This document shows, in pieces, positions 23,120 to 32,124 of a stretch of DNA of 64,000 nucleotides. The notes under the pieces are model-generated. The model was given only the letters and a program-made list of their open reading frames with translations, ran no database searches and was not told the origin of the DNA. Source of the stretch: CAZGSN01 sp964371655 (GTDB lineage: Bacteria; Desulfobacterota; Binatia; HRBIN30). Location of the stretch: NCBI GenBank assembly GCA_964371655.1, contig CAYJOD010000001.1:62001-126000 (forward strand), written 5' to 3'. Every line of letters starts with the position of its first letter. Positions within the stretch are counted from its first letter, which is position 1. The position numbers were made by a program, and so were the translations under genes.

Positions 23120-23746
23120 ATGCGGCGACTTGTATGCGTAACAACTCTTCTCACAATGATCAACGGCTGCGCATCTACAGCTGATGTTGCGACAAAGCGG
23201 CTAAAATTGGTTCAAGGAACGAGTGGGGCCGTAGCGGTAAGCAAAGATATCCATGGACTAGCAAAGATCACCGGGCAACCCCCGCCCGATGAGTGTTGCG
23301 AAGAAATGAACAAGTGTGAAAAATTGATGCAGGACCAGTGCGTCAGAGCGTTTGAAGAAACGACCGCCGATTACACAACAGCCCAGATCACAACTGTTGT
23401 AGTCACCGTTGTGGGAACAGCTGCCGGTGCGGTGGGCGTGCCCGCCTTAACCTCCGCCTCTGCCGCCGGGAACGCGGTGTGGATATCAGCCCTAGGCGGA
23501 ATCTCCGGAGCCGCCAATGCATTGAATCTATCTCAGCGACAAGTTGGACTTTCAGCTGATAAGATTTACAAGAACCGCACTGATTTTCTTGCCGACTATA
23601 GGCCACTGATAGATGAGTACAATGATAAGCGTGCCTCGGGCGATGTTGTGAAGGCGTGTTCGGCTCTTCGGAAGGTGAGGTCTCGCTGCGTAGATTATCT
23701 ATATACACTTACCCCTAGCGAGGCAGCTAGCGATATTACCAAATAG
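23120..23746 (+). CDS. Predicted lipoprotein
   Basis: The product (about 208 residues) begins with a signal peptide and lipobox (RRLVCVTTLLTMINGCAS), so it should be lipidated at Cys and held at a membrane. A central hydrophobic, glycine-rich part (ITTVVVTVVGTAAGAVGVPA) could insert in a membrane. Two cysteine clusters (DECCEEMNKCEKLMQDQC; KACSALRKVRSRC) may form disulphides. No family was recognised. It starts a run of three secreted-protein genes with the next two; GTG 23117 is the alternative start. Confidence 0.6.
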   Translation: MRRLVCVTTLLTMINGCASTADVATKRLKLVQGTSGAVAVSKDIHGLAKITGQPPPDECCEEMNKCEKLMQDQCVRAFEETTADYTTAQITTVVVTVVGTAAGAVGVPALTSASAAGNAVWISALGGISGAANALNLSQRQVGLSADKIYKNRTDFLADYRPLIDEYNDKRASGDVVKACSALRKVRSRCVDYLYTLTPSEAASDITK

Positions 23747-23790
23747 GTGCGTTATACAGAACGGTAGAGTACTACGAGAGACAGCTGCTC

Positions 23791-24525
23791 ATGAAGAAGC
23801 TTCTTGTAATGTTAGGAACCGCAGGCTTGGGTATTGTTCCTTTCGTGTTGCACGCGCAGCCCAGCCCTGTCAATACGCCTGCCGCCGACGACCAACAGCC
23901 ACGCTCGTTAATTCACGCGAAGCGCCTCTCGATTAGAGAGCTCGCCGAGGCGGCTGACCGAATCTTTATCGGCCGGGTCGAGCGAGTCGAAACAGGGCCA
24001 GCTATCCTGGAGCGCGATGGTAAACAAGCAACCGTCGAGACGCGTAACGTTACATTTAGGCTTGAGAAGGTGTTTAAGGGGAACCTGCAGCCTGGCGAAA
24101 TGCTCACCGTTCGGCAGTACGTTCCAATCAGCGCCCCGGTTAAGGAGGGGGAGATCCTCCTCTGGTATCTGTCGAAGGACAGCACCACGGGTTTGACCCA
24201 GCCATTAGGTATTTTCAGCGGTCACTTCCGCGTGGTGCCCGATGTAACCGATCCCAAGGGGACCAGCCAGGTAGCTGTCAACCTCGTCAATAATGAAGGC
24301 CTCTGGGGCAGCAAGCGGCAACTGTGGGTCGAGGGCACCGCGCTTGATCGTAAGGCGATTGTGGGGACAGCTCTCGCGGAAGGAGTCCCGCCCGACCGTG
24401 TAGCAAAACTGAAAGCTGTCGGCAGCGCTCCTAATCGTCCGGGGCCGGTACCGCTTGAGCTGATCGTTTCGGCAACCAAGAACATTGTCGGCGCATCGGA
24501 CAGCGGAGCGAGCAAGCCAGAATAG
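23791..24525 (+). CDS. Secreted protein of unknown function, partner of the metalloprotease gene
   Basis: The 244-residue product has a signal peptide (MKKLLVMLGTAGLGIVPFVL, cut near HAQP). The mature part (RLSIRELAEAADRIFIGRVE, FRLEKVFKGNLQPGEMLTVR, then EILLWYLSKDSTTGLTQPLG) resembles beta-rich secreted proteins that often precede matrixin-like proteases. That association, and a gap of only 9 bp to the next gene, suggests they act together outside the cytoplasm. No enzymatic residues are apparent. Confidence 0.6.
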   Translation: MKKLLVMLGTAGLGIVPFVLHAQPSPVNTPAADDQQPRSLIHAKRLSIRELAEAADRIFIGRVERVETGPAILERDGKQATVETRNVTFRLEKVFKGNLQPGEMLTVRQYVPISAPVKEGEILLWYLSKDSTTGLTQPLGIFSGHFRVVPDVTDPKGTSQVAVNLVNNEGLWGSKRQLWVEGTALDRKAIVGTALAEGVPPDRVAKLKAVGSAPNRPGPVPLELIVSATKNIVGASDSGASKPE

Positions 24526-24534
24526 GAACTTCCG

Positions 24535-25578
24535 ATGCGCCCCGTCACAATCGTCGCAACGTTAATCCTGTCGTCAACATGTTGGGTTCATCCGGCTAAC
24601 GCCGGGGGACCCCTTTTCATTAGGAACGGAGCCCCGATCAAGTGGGACACTAACACTCCTATCCCATACAAGGTCGATCAGGGGTCGTTGGGACCGCTGG
24701 CAGATCCAAAGCCGACTTCAATGGTTCAAGAGGCGTTCAAAACGTGGAGCGATGTGCCGACGAGTCACATCGAATTTTCCTTCGCCGGCCATCTCGATCT
24801 CGATGTGAAGACTGATGTGGAGTACGTTTTATTCGAAGATGGAGCCGCCGAAAATGCGGTCATCTTCGACACCGACGGGGCCATCATTGCGGGACTCGCC
24901 GGCGAAGGAAACCGTAATCGAATTCTCGGGTGGGCGAACGCGGTGGTCAAAGACGACCGCTTGATCCATTTCTATAGTCTCATGAACGGTTCACTCGTCG
25001 AAAGCGCAGCGACGTTCCAGAGCACACTCGTCCATGAGTTTGGACACGCCATTGGTCTCGACCACAGTCAGATCAATGCTTCTTTCGTCGGAGATGGGGA
25101 CACACAAAACGACGCCGACGTACCCACAATGTATCCCACTTCAACGGACGATGATACATTCTTGGCGTCCCTTAATCCCGACGATGAGGCCTCGGTATCC
25201 CGGCTCTATCCATCCGCGTCATTCTCGACCCGCTACGGCACTATTACCGGGCGACTCGTTCGCCCTAATAGTACGCCGGTACTCGGCGCCAATGTCATCG
25301 CCGGTAGCATCGCCAGCTTTCATGACCGCTTCTCGTGTGTCTCGGATTACCTCATGAGAGGCAATGGTGAGTTTGAGTTGGCGGTTTTACCGGGCAAATA
25401 CCAGCTTCAGATAGAGCCAATTCGCAAAGAATTTACGGATGGATCGAGCGTCGGACCGTACGCTACAACCCCCAGCAGCAAGTCATTTGTAAATCCGGTC
25501 CACTCGAAGCTCTTTTCGAAGATTTACCAGATCAAAGCGGGAAGAGTGATGAACGTAGGAACTCTGGTCGCCGATTAG
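24535..25578 (+). CDS. Secreted matrixin-like zinc metalloprotease
   Basis: The 347-residue protein has a signal peptide (MRPVTIVATLILSSTCWVHP then ANAG). Residues 40-230 form a matrixin-type metallopeptidase domain with zinc motif VHEFGHAIGLDHS (HExxHxxGxxH) and the downstream Met-turn region VPTMYP. The C-terminal 110 residues (GTITGRLVRPNSTPVLGANV, ELAVLPGKYQLQIEP) look like a carboxypeptidase-regulatory-like beta-sandwich. It would act as an exported peptidase. Its neighbours are a lipoprotein and a secreted partner, and the set lies next to the recombinase gene as cargo of the element. Confidence 0.85.
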   Translation: MRPVTIVATLILSSTCWVHPANAGGPLFIRNGAPIKWDTNTPIPYKVDQGSLGPLADPKPTSMVQEAFKTWSDVPTSHIEFSFAGHLDLDVKTDVEYVLFEDGAAENAVIFDTDGAIIAGLAGEGNRNRILGWANAVVKDDRLIHFYSLMNGSLVESAATFQSTLVHEFGHAIGLDHSQINASFVGDGDTQNDADVPTMYPTSTDDDTFLASLNPDDEASVSRLYPSASFSTRYGTITGRLVRPNSTPVLGANVIAGSIASFHDRFSCVSDYLMRGNGEFELAVLPGKYQLQIEPIRKEFTDGSSVGPYATTPSSKSFVNPVHSKLFSKIYQIKAGRVMNVGTLVAD

Positions 25579-25899
25579 GCTATGAGAAGCTCAGAGTTAC
25601 GAATGCTCAATTGCGAATAAGCATTGAGCCGAGGGCAAGCCATAGTTCAAACATGGGTCCGTGACCGCTGAACTCCACAACCCTTCGCGTCTTTCACTAA
25701 TCCCAATCGGGTGCGGTCATCTCGTCTGCCTTCGCGTTAACTTTGACGCGGAGATGCATTCGGGATGTGCCATGAATCGTCCTTTTTACCCCAAGGGCCG
25801 GATCAAACCCAATCATCGTATTATTCACGATAAAACCCGTTATCTTGTCCTAGATTGGGGTTTCGTGGTACGCTTTCCGCATCGGGTTGGGATGTGCGG
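25579..25899. other. Intergenic upstream of the recombinase
   Basis: No gene is supported. The segment is relatively AT-rich around 25800-25860 (ATTATTCACGATAAAACCC, then TTATCTTG), which could hold the recombinase promoter. No attachment-site repeat was found here. Confidence 0.4.
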
Positions 25900-27036
25900 A
25901 TGGACATGGACGAGACGCTTGAAGGAACCGTGGACCGCCCCGACCCACACCAATTCACTTTCGATATGTCCCCACGTAACGCCAATCCCCCACCACCAGA
26001 CCGTCTGCCCGTTCCCGCCGGCCGCGACCGGCGATCGCTTCCGCCGATGCTCTCCGGCCGAGCGACGCCGGCGGTCAGTGCCAAGGTGCAGCAGTTCTAT
26101 CTCTCGGTGGCCGAGCTCTTCGAGCTCTGGGTGCAGCGGCGTGATTCGCCGCACACGCAGCGCGCTTACCGCGGCGACGTGATGGCGTTCGTCACGTTCT
26201 TGGGGATCAAATGGCCGGACGAGTCCTGGCGGATGTTTCAGGTTTCGGTCGCCGACACGCAGCGCTTCCGCGACTCGATGACCGCGGCGAACATGGCACC
26301 GAAGACGATCAACCGACGCATCTCGTCGCTGTCGTCATTCTATAAATACCTCGCCGGCTGCGCGGCCGAGTTTCGGTTGCCGATCGTCGTGCCCAACCCG
26401 GCGCACGCGCAGTTCATTTCGCGGGCGAAGAGTGATCCGGTCGAAGAGACACGCGCGCTGTCCGCGACCCGGGCCCGGCAGCTCATGGGGATGCCGACCG
26501 GGGACTCGGTGATCGACTTCCGCGATCGCGCGTTGCTGAAGTTTTTTCTGTACTCCGGAGCTCGGATCTCAACCGGATGCCGGTTGAAGGTCTCGGACTT
26601 CCACCAGGATGGTGAGGAGTCGACCATTCGCTTGCACGAGAAGGGTGACCACCGACGCACGATCGGGCTTCACTACGCCGCCGCGCAGGCCATTCGCGAG
26701 TACCTAGAAAATGCCGGCATCGATAAGGGGCCCCTCTTCCGGGCCCGACGTGGATCACGCAGCGAGTTGTTATCCGAACGTTCAATGGACCCGGCGACGA
26801 TGTATCTGACCGTCCTGGCGTACCTTGAGAAGCTTCCGGGATCCACGAAGGACGGGCGGTGCATCTACACACCACACTCGCTCCGCGCGACCACCGCCAC
26901 GCTGCTCCTCGACGCCGGCGTAGACATCACCAAGGTCCAGGAACTCCTCGGCCACCGGCACATCACCACCACACAAATCTATGACAAGCGCCGGCGCACC
27001 ACCTCCGAAAGCGCCTCACACGACGTTCCGATATGA
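25900..27036 (+). CDS. Tyrosine recombinase / integrase
   Basis: The protein (378 residues from ATG 25900; open to 25855) has an N-terminal SAM-like core-binding domain (FELWVQRRDSPHTQRAYRGD, TINRRISSLSSFYKYLAG) and a C-terminal catalytic domain. Catalytic residues are visible: R in FFLYSGARIST, K in HEKGDHRRTI, H-x-x-R in TPHSLRATTATLLL, H in GHRHITTT, and Tyr in IYDKRRR. It is XerC/D-like in layout with an extra disordered N-terminus. It is the only recombinase in the window, so it probably serves the large element ending at the tRNA-Met remnant, 6.8 kb away. Confidence 0.9.
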   Translation: MDMDETLEGTVDRPDPHQFTFDMSPRNANPPPPDRLPVPAGRDRRSLPPMLSGRATPAVSAKVQQFYLSVAELFELWVQRRDSPHTQRAYRGDVMAFVTFLGIKWPDESWRMFQVSVADTQRFRDSMTAANMAPKTINRRISSLSSFYKYLAGCAAEFRLPIVVPNPAHAQFISRAKSDPVEETRALSATRARQLMGMPTGDSVIDFRDRALLKFFLYSGARISTGCRLKVSDFHQDGEESTIRLHEKGDHRRTIGLHYAAAQAIREYLENAGIDKGPLFRARRGSRSELLSERSMDPATMYLTVLAYLEKLPGSTKDGRCIYTPHSLRATTATLLLDAGVDITKVQELLGHRHITTTQIYDKRRRTTSESASHDVPI

Positions 27037-27312
27037 TTCAGCTCGTGTTTCGATCGGGGCATGAACGATAACAAACGACTGGATCAAATTTCCCAATGTT
27101 GATAGATCACCACTTATTGCCGGGTTAGAATGCAGAGAAACCCGGCAAAAGAGCAAACAACTCGCGAGCCTTGACGAACGCCTCGAAAATCCCATAGGAG
27201 AAGCAGGCCCGGCGTGAGTTGGGAATAACAGAGTTGCGAGTGATCACGATCAGATCGGGTACGCTGCGTATGACCGAGAGCAGGGTTTTGCAAACCACAT
27301 AGCACGAAAATC

Positions 27313-28134
27313 ATGACGACCTCATACTCGCGTGCCGCCTTGAATCTGTCTTCGACAGAACGCACGCAACTAGAAGCTGCGCTGCTCAACTGGTCGGCGA
27401 GCACAGGGATCGGCCGCGTTGTAGTTCCAAACGTTCGCGATTTGGAGCACTTTCTGCCCAAACGATCGATGCTAGCCCTCCTTCGCGTGGTTCTGACCTA
27501 TGCGAAGCTCTCGTGGCCTTCGTTAGAGGTTGCTTACCAACAAGAGTGCTTCAAGCATTCCGGTCGCGGGGGACGGGTTCGATTGCCTGCGTTCGTTAGA
27601 CTTTTCGGTCGCGCCGTCGAACGCAACTACTTTGAGAACTGGCTATTTCTCCGACACTCGGCTCGTTTTCCCACACGACGTGACGCCGCGGAGTTCGTGC
27701 GCAAGCTCGTGCGAGGCGGCTCTCCTACGCCATCTGAAGCCGACCTATTGATGTCTGATCACTGCTCATGGGTCACCTTTTCCCTAGACGTCCATGAAGT
27801 GAATCCATTCGGGTTCTTCAAGACTGGATTGGCGGAGGAGGTGCGCGGATGCCTTGGGCTCAACCCGCGCCTTAGAGGACCGTTGCTCCTATTTGTGTAC
27901 GAGCTCCCGAGCGGTGTCCGACCTCTTCGACCAACAGTGGCTGACGCGGAACTATTCCTCTTTTTTCAACCACCGCCATTTGGAATCAAGTCGCACGGCT
28001 TGACTGTGCCATGGCGCTCCGAATACCTAAAGGCGAAGCTTCTTCTCCTTTTTCAACTCGCTCCTCGCCCAGAAGCATTACATCAGCCAATCCGGTTTAA
28101 GGAACTTTGTAGCACCGTTAGAGTTCTCGCGTGA
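27313..28134 (+). CDS. Orphan protein, first gene of a queuosine-transporter-linked operon
   Basis: The 273-residue protein is not recognised. It is basic and mostly helical, with RAALNLSSTERTQLEAALLN, SMLALLRVVLTYAKLSWPSL, then NYFENWLFLRHSARFPTRRD and a C-terminal part ending FQLAPRPEALHQP. No catalytic motif is obvious. Its stop overlaps the GTG start of the next gene, which itself leads directly to the transporter gene, so the three form one transcription unit. The 275 bp between the recombinase and this gene contain no other gene. Confidence 0.5.
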   Translation: MTTSYSRAALNLSSTERTQLEAALLNWSASTGIGRVVVPNVRDLEHFLPKRSMLALLRVVLTYAKLSWPSLEVAYQQECFKHSGRGGRVRLPAFVRLFGRAVERNYFENWLFLRHSARFPTRRDAAEFVRKLVRGGSPTPSEADLLMSDHCSWVTFSLDVHEVNPFGFFKTGLAEEVRGCLGLNPRLRGPLLLFVYELPSGVRPLRPTVADAELFLFFQPPPFGIKSHGLTVPWRSEYLKAKLLLLFQLAPRPEALHQPIRFKELCSTVRVLA

Positions 28135-29648
28135 CAAAGAGATTAAAGACTTACGCAAGGAAGGCTTCCCGCAGTCCATATACCAATCCGGAAGACGTCC
28201 TTGCGTTTCTAGATCGCCTAGCACTTCCTCAATGGCTCGACCTCTTGGAAGATCTGGTCAACGACCCTGATTCAGTCGCGCGCATAGTTGGTCCCTCGCC
28301 CGGCGACGACCTAGTTGCATATTTTGCCTCTTTGATTGACCAGCTTGGTCGGCCAGCGAGCGACATGATTGCCCGAGCCCTAGAGCAAATTCTTGAACGA
28401 AACATCCACCTGGTAATTGCCCAAGCCCCGGACGCATTGCCGGCGTTGGAAACTGCGGCCTACCTCGCGTCCTTCGCTCATATTGATAGTGCGTTCCTAC
28501 ACGGGGTTGTCGAATCTAAAAACGTTTCCATCAGTATTAGGACTCGTGCGGCTGCCGCGCTCGCGTTTCATACGCAAATGAGCGACGTTCCGTTCTGGCG
28601 CACACTAAACTACAACACCCTACCAGACCTGCTCCCTATTGCCGTTTCTGCATTGTCCGAGTTGGCTCCCGAGGAAGCGCTCAAGCTGGTCGACTCCGCC
28701 TCGGACGATCAGTTAAACATCGTAGGATATGCCGTCGATGCTGCCCTGCGTAGCTTACTTCGGAACTCCGGGGGACGTGAATGGCTGTCGACCTTCCTGC
28801 CCGCTGCCCGCGCCACAGTTCGGAATCTAATAGAGGACTGCGAATCTTACAGGACCCTCCGCGAAATTCGGAGCTCCACCGCGAGCTCCACAGCACCCAT
28901 TGAGAAGGTGTACCCGGCAGTCTCGGAGCCTTCCGACAAAGCAAGTGTCGAGCTAAGGGATCTCACCCGGGCCATAGCAGCTGGAAGCGTCCAGCCGGCA
29001 AAAGCCCTCCAGACTTTCGCATTATTGTTTCCGACCCATCTCCAGAACGTTGCGCGAGAGCAAAACAGGCCGATTGCCGACGTGCTTGTAGACGTCGCCC
29101 AGCTCAGCAACGTCAACATCTCGGGGATACAGGAACTCGCGAATGAGCAGGTCCACCTGCCCGGCCTTAAGGAGGTTTGGGTATTCGCTAAACGGCCGGC
29201 GGACCTTGCACCAACATTCTACAGTAGCGTTCGGACAAACATTGTTGAACGATTCGTTCAATACTACTACTTTCAAAGCAATAGAGACTTCTTTAATGAG
29301 CTCAACGAACGTCTCTCTAATGACATAGGCAACATAGTTGATATAGCAAAGTATGTGCACTGCATCCTGCTGCCCGAATTAGCCTTCATGTGGCGCCTAG
29401 GGTTCGGCCTCCTGATAACAGAGGACATCAGGCATATGCGGGGTAAAACCGTGACCGCGGCCGCCGACAATGGTACGATTATCCAAGCACAAGATATGAC
29501 GCCATCTCAAGTTAGGGAGGCATATCTCAATCTTCGACCTCTTGTCGAAGCCTTCTATCAGACCATCCATCCTGCATTGGAGGGCGAATCTGCTCAAAAT
29601 GCTTCAACCTATTCCGGTATTCTCGCGGACTGCCAAAAGATTCAATAG
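28131..29648 (+). CDS. Large helical-repeat orphan protein
   Basis: The 505-residue protein is almost entirely alpha-helical by inspection. The first half (LPQWLDLLEDLVNDPDSVAR, ALPALETAAYLASFAHIDSA, RTRAAAALAFHTQMSDVPFW, LLPIAVSALSELAPEEALKL) repeats at about 35-45 residues, like HEAT/ARM-type helical repeats. The second half is a different helical region (FVQYYYFQSNRDFFNELNER). It starts at GTG 28131, overlapping the upstream stop (GTGA). No known family or catalytic motif is seen. It may be a scaffold or sensor for the operon. Confidence 0.5.
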   Translation: MTKRLKTYARKASRSPYTNPEDVLAFLDRLALPQWLDLLEDLVNDPDSVARIVGPSPGDDLVAYFASLIDQLGRPASDMIARALEQILERNIHLVIAQAPDALPALETAAYLASFAHIDSAFLHGVVESKNVSISIRTRAAAALAFHTQMSDVPFWRTLNYNTLPDLLPIAVSALSELAPEEALKLVDSASDDQLNIVGYAVDAALRSLLRNSGGREWLSTFLPAARATVRNLIEDCESYRTLREIRSSTASSTAPIEKVYPAVSEPSDKASVELRDLTRAIAAGSVQPAKALQTFALLFPTHLQNVAREQNRPIADVLVDVAQLSNVNISGIQELANEQVHLPGLKEVWVFAKRPADLAPTFYSSVRTNIVERFVQYYYFQSNRDFFNELNERLSNDIGNIVDIAKYVHCILLPELAFMWRLGFGLLITEDIRHMRGKTVTAAADNGTIIQAQDMTPSQVREAYLNLRPLVEAFYQTIHPALEGESAQNASTYSGILADCQKIQ

Positions 29649-29652
29649 AACT

Positions 29653-30348
29653 ATGCAAAATCAGAAACCCGAACTTGTTGGATTCAAATACTATGATGCT
29701 GTTACAGCAATATTCGTCGCCGTTCTATTGATCTCGCAGACTACGGCGTCGAAGATCGTGGCCTTTGGCCCCTTCAATTTTAGTGCGGGCATAATACTGT
29801 TCCCGATCGGCTACATTTTTGGCGACGTCCTGACGGAAGTCTACGGGTTTTCCCGTTCCCGGCGCGTGATTTGGCTCGGCTTTGCATGTTCTGCGTTGAT
29901 GTCAGTCGTGTACTGGATAGTAGGAGTTCTACCCCCAGCCGTGGGGTGGGAAAACCAAGCGGCGTACGAGACGGTCTTGGGCGTCGTTCCCAGGATCGCG
30001 GTCGCTAGCCTGATCGCTTACTGGGCCGGAGAGTTTGCTAATTCGTTCCTAATGGCGAAGATGAAGGTCTGGACGCAAGGCAGACACTTGTGGGTAAGAA
30101 CGATAACGTCGACCATAGTCGGTGAAGGTTTAGATACGGTCCTCGTCATGGGCATCGGCTTCTATGGCGTTCTACCAACATCCCTTTTATTGTCCGTAAT
30201 GGTAAATATCTACTGGGCAAAAGTTCTGTATGAAATTCTGGCGACGCCTCTGACCTATGTAGTTGTCGGTTATTTGAAGCGCATTGAAGGAGTTGACGTT
30301 TACGATTTTGAAACCGACTTCAACCCCTTTCGTTTCGAGTCGAAGTGA
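29653..30348 (+). CDS. Queuosine precursor transporter (YhhQ/DUF165-like)
   Basis: The 231-residue protein has about six membrane segments and the YhhQ/QPTR signature: SQTTASKIVAFGPFNFSAGI, LFPIGYIFGDVLTEVYGFSR, then VYWIVGVLPPAVGW and WAGEFANSFLMAKMKVWTQG, TSTIVGEGLDTVLVMGIGFY. Family members import queuine or preQ0/preQ1 across the inner membrane. ATG 29653 is four bases after the preceding stop. Its operon with two orphan genes next to a recombinase is unusual. Such transporters also occur near DNA-deazaguanine modification genes, but no dpd-type gene is seen here. Confidence 0.85.
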   Translation: MQNQKPELVGFKYYDAVTAIFVAVLLISQTTASKIVAFGPFNFSAGIILFPIGYIFGDVLTEVYGFSRSRRVIWLGFACSALMSVVYWIVGVLPPAVGWENQAAYETVLGVVPRIAVASLIAYWAGEFANSFLMAKMKVWTQGRHLWVRTITSTIVGEGLDTVLVMGIGFYGVLPTSLLLSVMVNIYWAKVLYEILATPLTYVVVGYLKRIEGVDVYDFETDFNPFRFESK

Positions 30349-30475
30349 CGTTCGTGACATCGGATTTCACGTCTCGTTCCCCTAATATCTCCTCAAAGAA
30401 AGCGCGACGTGCGATCAGCCCGCCCGGACATGCACCATGCTATATCTGGCGAGAAGGTGGCGAGGCCGCCATGAC

Positions 30476-31561
30476 CTAGTGCCGGAAAAAAGGGAGCACG
30501 AGCGCTGCCAAACCGAGAACTACGGCGATGATTGCAAGCCCTTTCAAGAAGAAGGCCGGCTGCTGGACCTTGAAGGCGACAATAAAGTCCCCCGGAACTT
30601 GGCCATAAAGGGCGTGATGGCTACCTGATTTTGAAGAATATAGCTCGATTCCTTCCGCCACAGAATCCCGAAGTGGAGCAGTCACGTTACCCTGCCACAC
30701 CATAGATGATAAGGAACGGAAGCGACCTGGAAAAATATGTATACGCCAATCCTTGTGCAGCGTTGACGCCGATTGTAAGTCAGCTAGCAACGCCCCTAAA
30801 AGAGCCTCGGCGGTCGCCTTCGCGATCCGATCATCAGTCGTTCTAATGAACCCCTCAAGCTTCTGCAGGAGGATATCCCGCACTGCAATAGGACCACGGA
30901 TTGTATAATGGGATTCGCGTCGGCCGACCACGAGGTTGAGTGCGTTCGTAAGACGCGTACTATACCCAGCGTCTGTCACCCTCCGAACCTTTCCTCGAAA
31001 CCTAAGCCAGCGCGATTCACCGGGAGCAATGGCTGCTTCCAGACAGTATTCGAGGAGGCTGCAGTCGACCCCATCCGCAGCAAGGACGGCATTCTCTTCT
31101 GGTGAGAGATTTTGAGCGACTAGCTGTGAATCCCCACGCAAGGATCCCGAGTATACAATGGTTTGTGGCTTCACTTTTCCGCTGGCATCGGGCTCCAGAA
31201 AACTGAAAGTCAATTCCGTCGTCTGCGTATCTTCACCGTCACGCTGTACATTGTAAACTGGGTCGAAAAAGCGATTGCTCGGCGACGATCTGTCGCCGAG
31301 AGACCCCGTCTCATCAGCAAAACCAGCACGGAGACCTTCGTCAAAAGGAAGGCTCGAAAGATTAAATGATCGAGGGTAAATCAGATGCAGGCGATCAACT
31401 TGATCCGCACCACAATTCTTTACGAGTAAGTCGACGCGCAGTTCATAGGAAGCATTCGCCCGGAGGTAGATCGCCTCAGCAGCGAAGCTCACCTCCAGAG
31501 CCGTACCCGAAGCCCAAATATAGAAACACACTGGCGGTTCCGACCAAAAGGAAAGCGCCAC
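30476..31561 (-). CDS. Membrane-tail-anchored protein of unknown function
   Basis: The 361-residue protein carries a C-terminal transmembrane helix (GLAIIAVVLGLAALVLPFF) ending in RH, so the bulk is anchored by its tail and probably faces the cytoplasm. The N-terminal 250 residues are beta-rich (ASGTALEVSFAAEAIYLRAN, TTELTFSFLEPDASGKVKPQ). The region before the anchor is helical. No family was recognised. The start is uncertain: GTG 31561 has no good ribosome-binding site. It lies 35 bp after a small gene on the same strand and is divergent from the GTPase gene. Confidence 0.5.
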   Translation of the reverse strand: MALSFWSEPPVCFYIWASGTALEVSFAAEAIYLRANASYELRVDLLVKNCGADQVDRLHLIYPRSFNLSSLPFDEGLRAGFADETGSLGDRSSPSNRFFDPVYNVQRDGEDTQTTELTFSFLEPDASGKVKPQTIVYSGSLRGDSQLVAQNLSPEENAVLAADGVDCSLLEYCLEAAIAPGESRWLRFRGKVRRVTDAGYSTRLTNALNLVVGRRESHYTIRGPIAVRDILLQKLEGFIRTTDDRIAKATAEALLGALLADLQSASTLHKDWRIHIFPGRFRSLSSMVWQGNVTAPLRDSVAEGIELYSSKSGSHHALYGQVPGDFIVAFKVQQPAFFLKGLAIIAVVLGLAALVLPFFRH

Positions 31562-31596
31562 ATCCAGAATATAAGATGTGGCGCTGCGTCTTTCGG

Positions 31597-31830
31597 CTAC
31601 TCTGCCTTCCTAGTCGTAAGCCGTCGCACCCATCCAAGGAGCGACGACGACTCGGTCGACACCGGAGGCGCCGGGAATGGTCCGGTACCAGCTACCCACA
31701 GTTGGTACCCCGTACTACGAACGGTGTCCCGGATCGCCTTGGCTAATCTCTCATCTTCGCTTCTGTTTACCTCGCGCGGAAGCTCCACCATTATCCCTCG
31801 GTTTCGATTGACGGCCCTATCCTTGCCCAT
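31597..31830 (-). CDS. Small hypothetical protein (77 aa)
   Basis: The ATG at 31830 has AGGAG (31839-31843) eight bases upstream, which selects it over the open frame to 31848. The product is MGKDRAVNRNRGIMVELPRE, then VNRSEDERLAKAIRDTVRST and GYQLWVAGTGPF. It is a short helix-rich protein of unknown family, first in a two-gene minus-strand unit with the tail-anchored protein gene. Confidence 0.5.
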   Translation of the reverse strand: MGKDRAVNRNRGIMVELPREVNRSEDERLAKAIRDTVRSTGYQLWVAGTGPFPAPPVSTESSSLLGWVRRLTTRKAE

Positions 31831-32124
31831 GCCTGATCTCCTTTTCATTGAGAAAACTTTCGGGCGAACACCGGGAGTCGGCCCGGTTGTTACCCATATT
31901 GGAGATCCGCCATGGACTTCTCGCAGAACACGTTTTTTCTTCTAGCAAGGGTCAACTAGAAGGACAATACGGATTAGCTACCTTTGGCTAATAATGCTCC
32001 TCATCAGTTCATCTTGTCAATCGCTTCCAAAATTCCGGAGACTTCCCGAGCCCTCTCTGTTTGCTCTCAAACGCCGATTACGATAAACGAACGACGCAAA
32101 CTTTCAAGAAGGGGGGCTGGGCAA

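Noticed and set aside
25661..26182. 173-codon plus-strand frame
   Set aside because: Out of frame with the recombinase; the recombinase motifs lie in the other frame.
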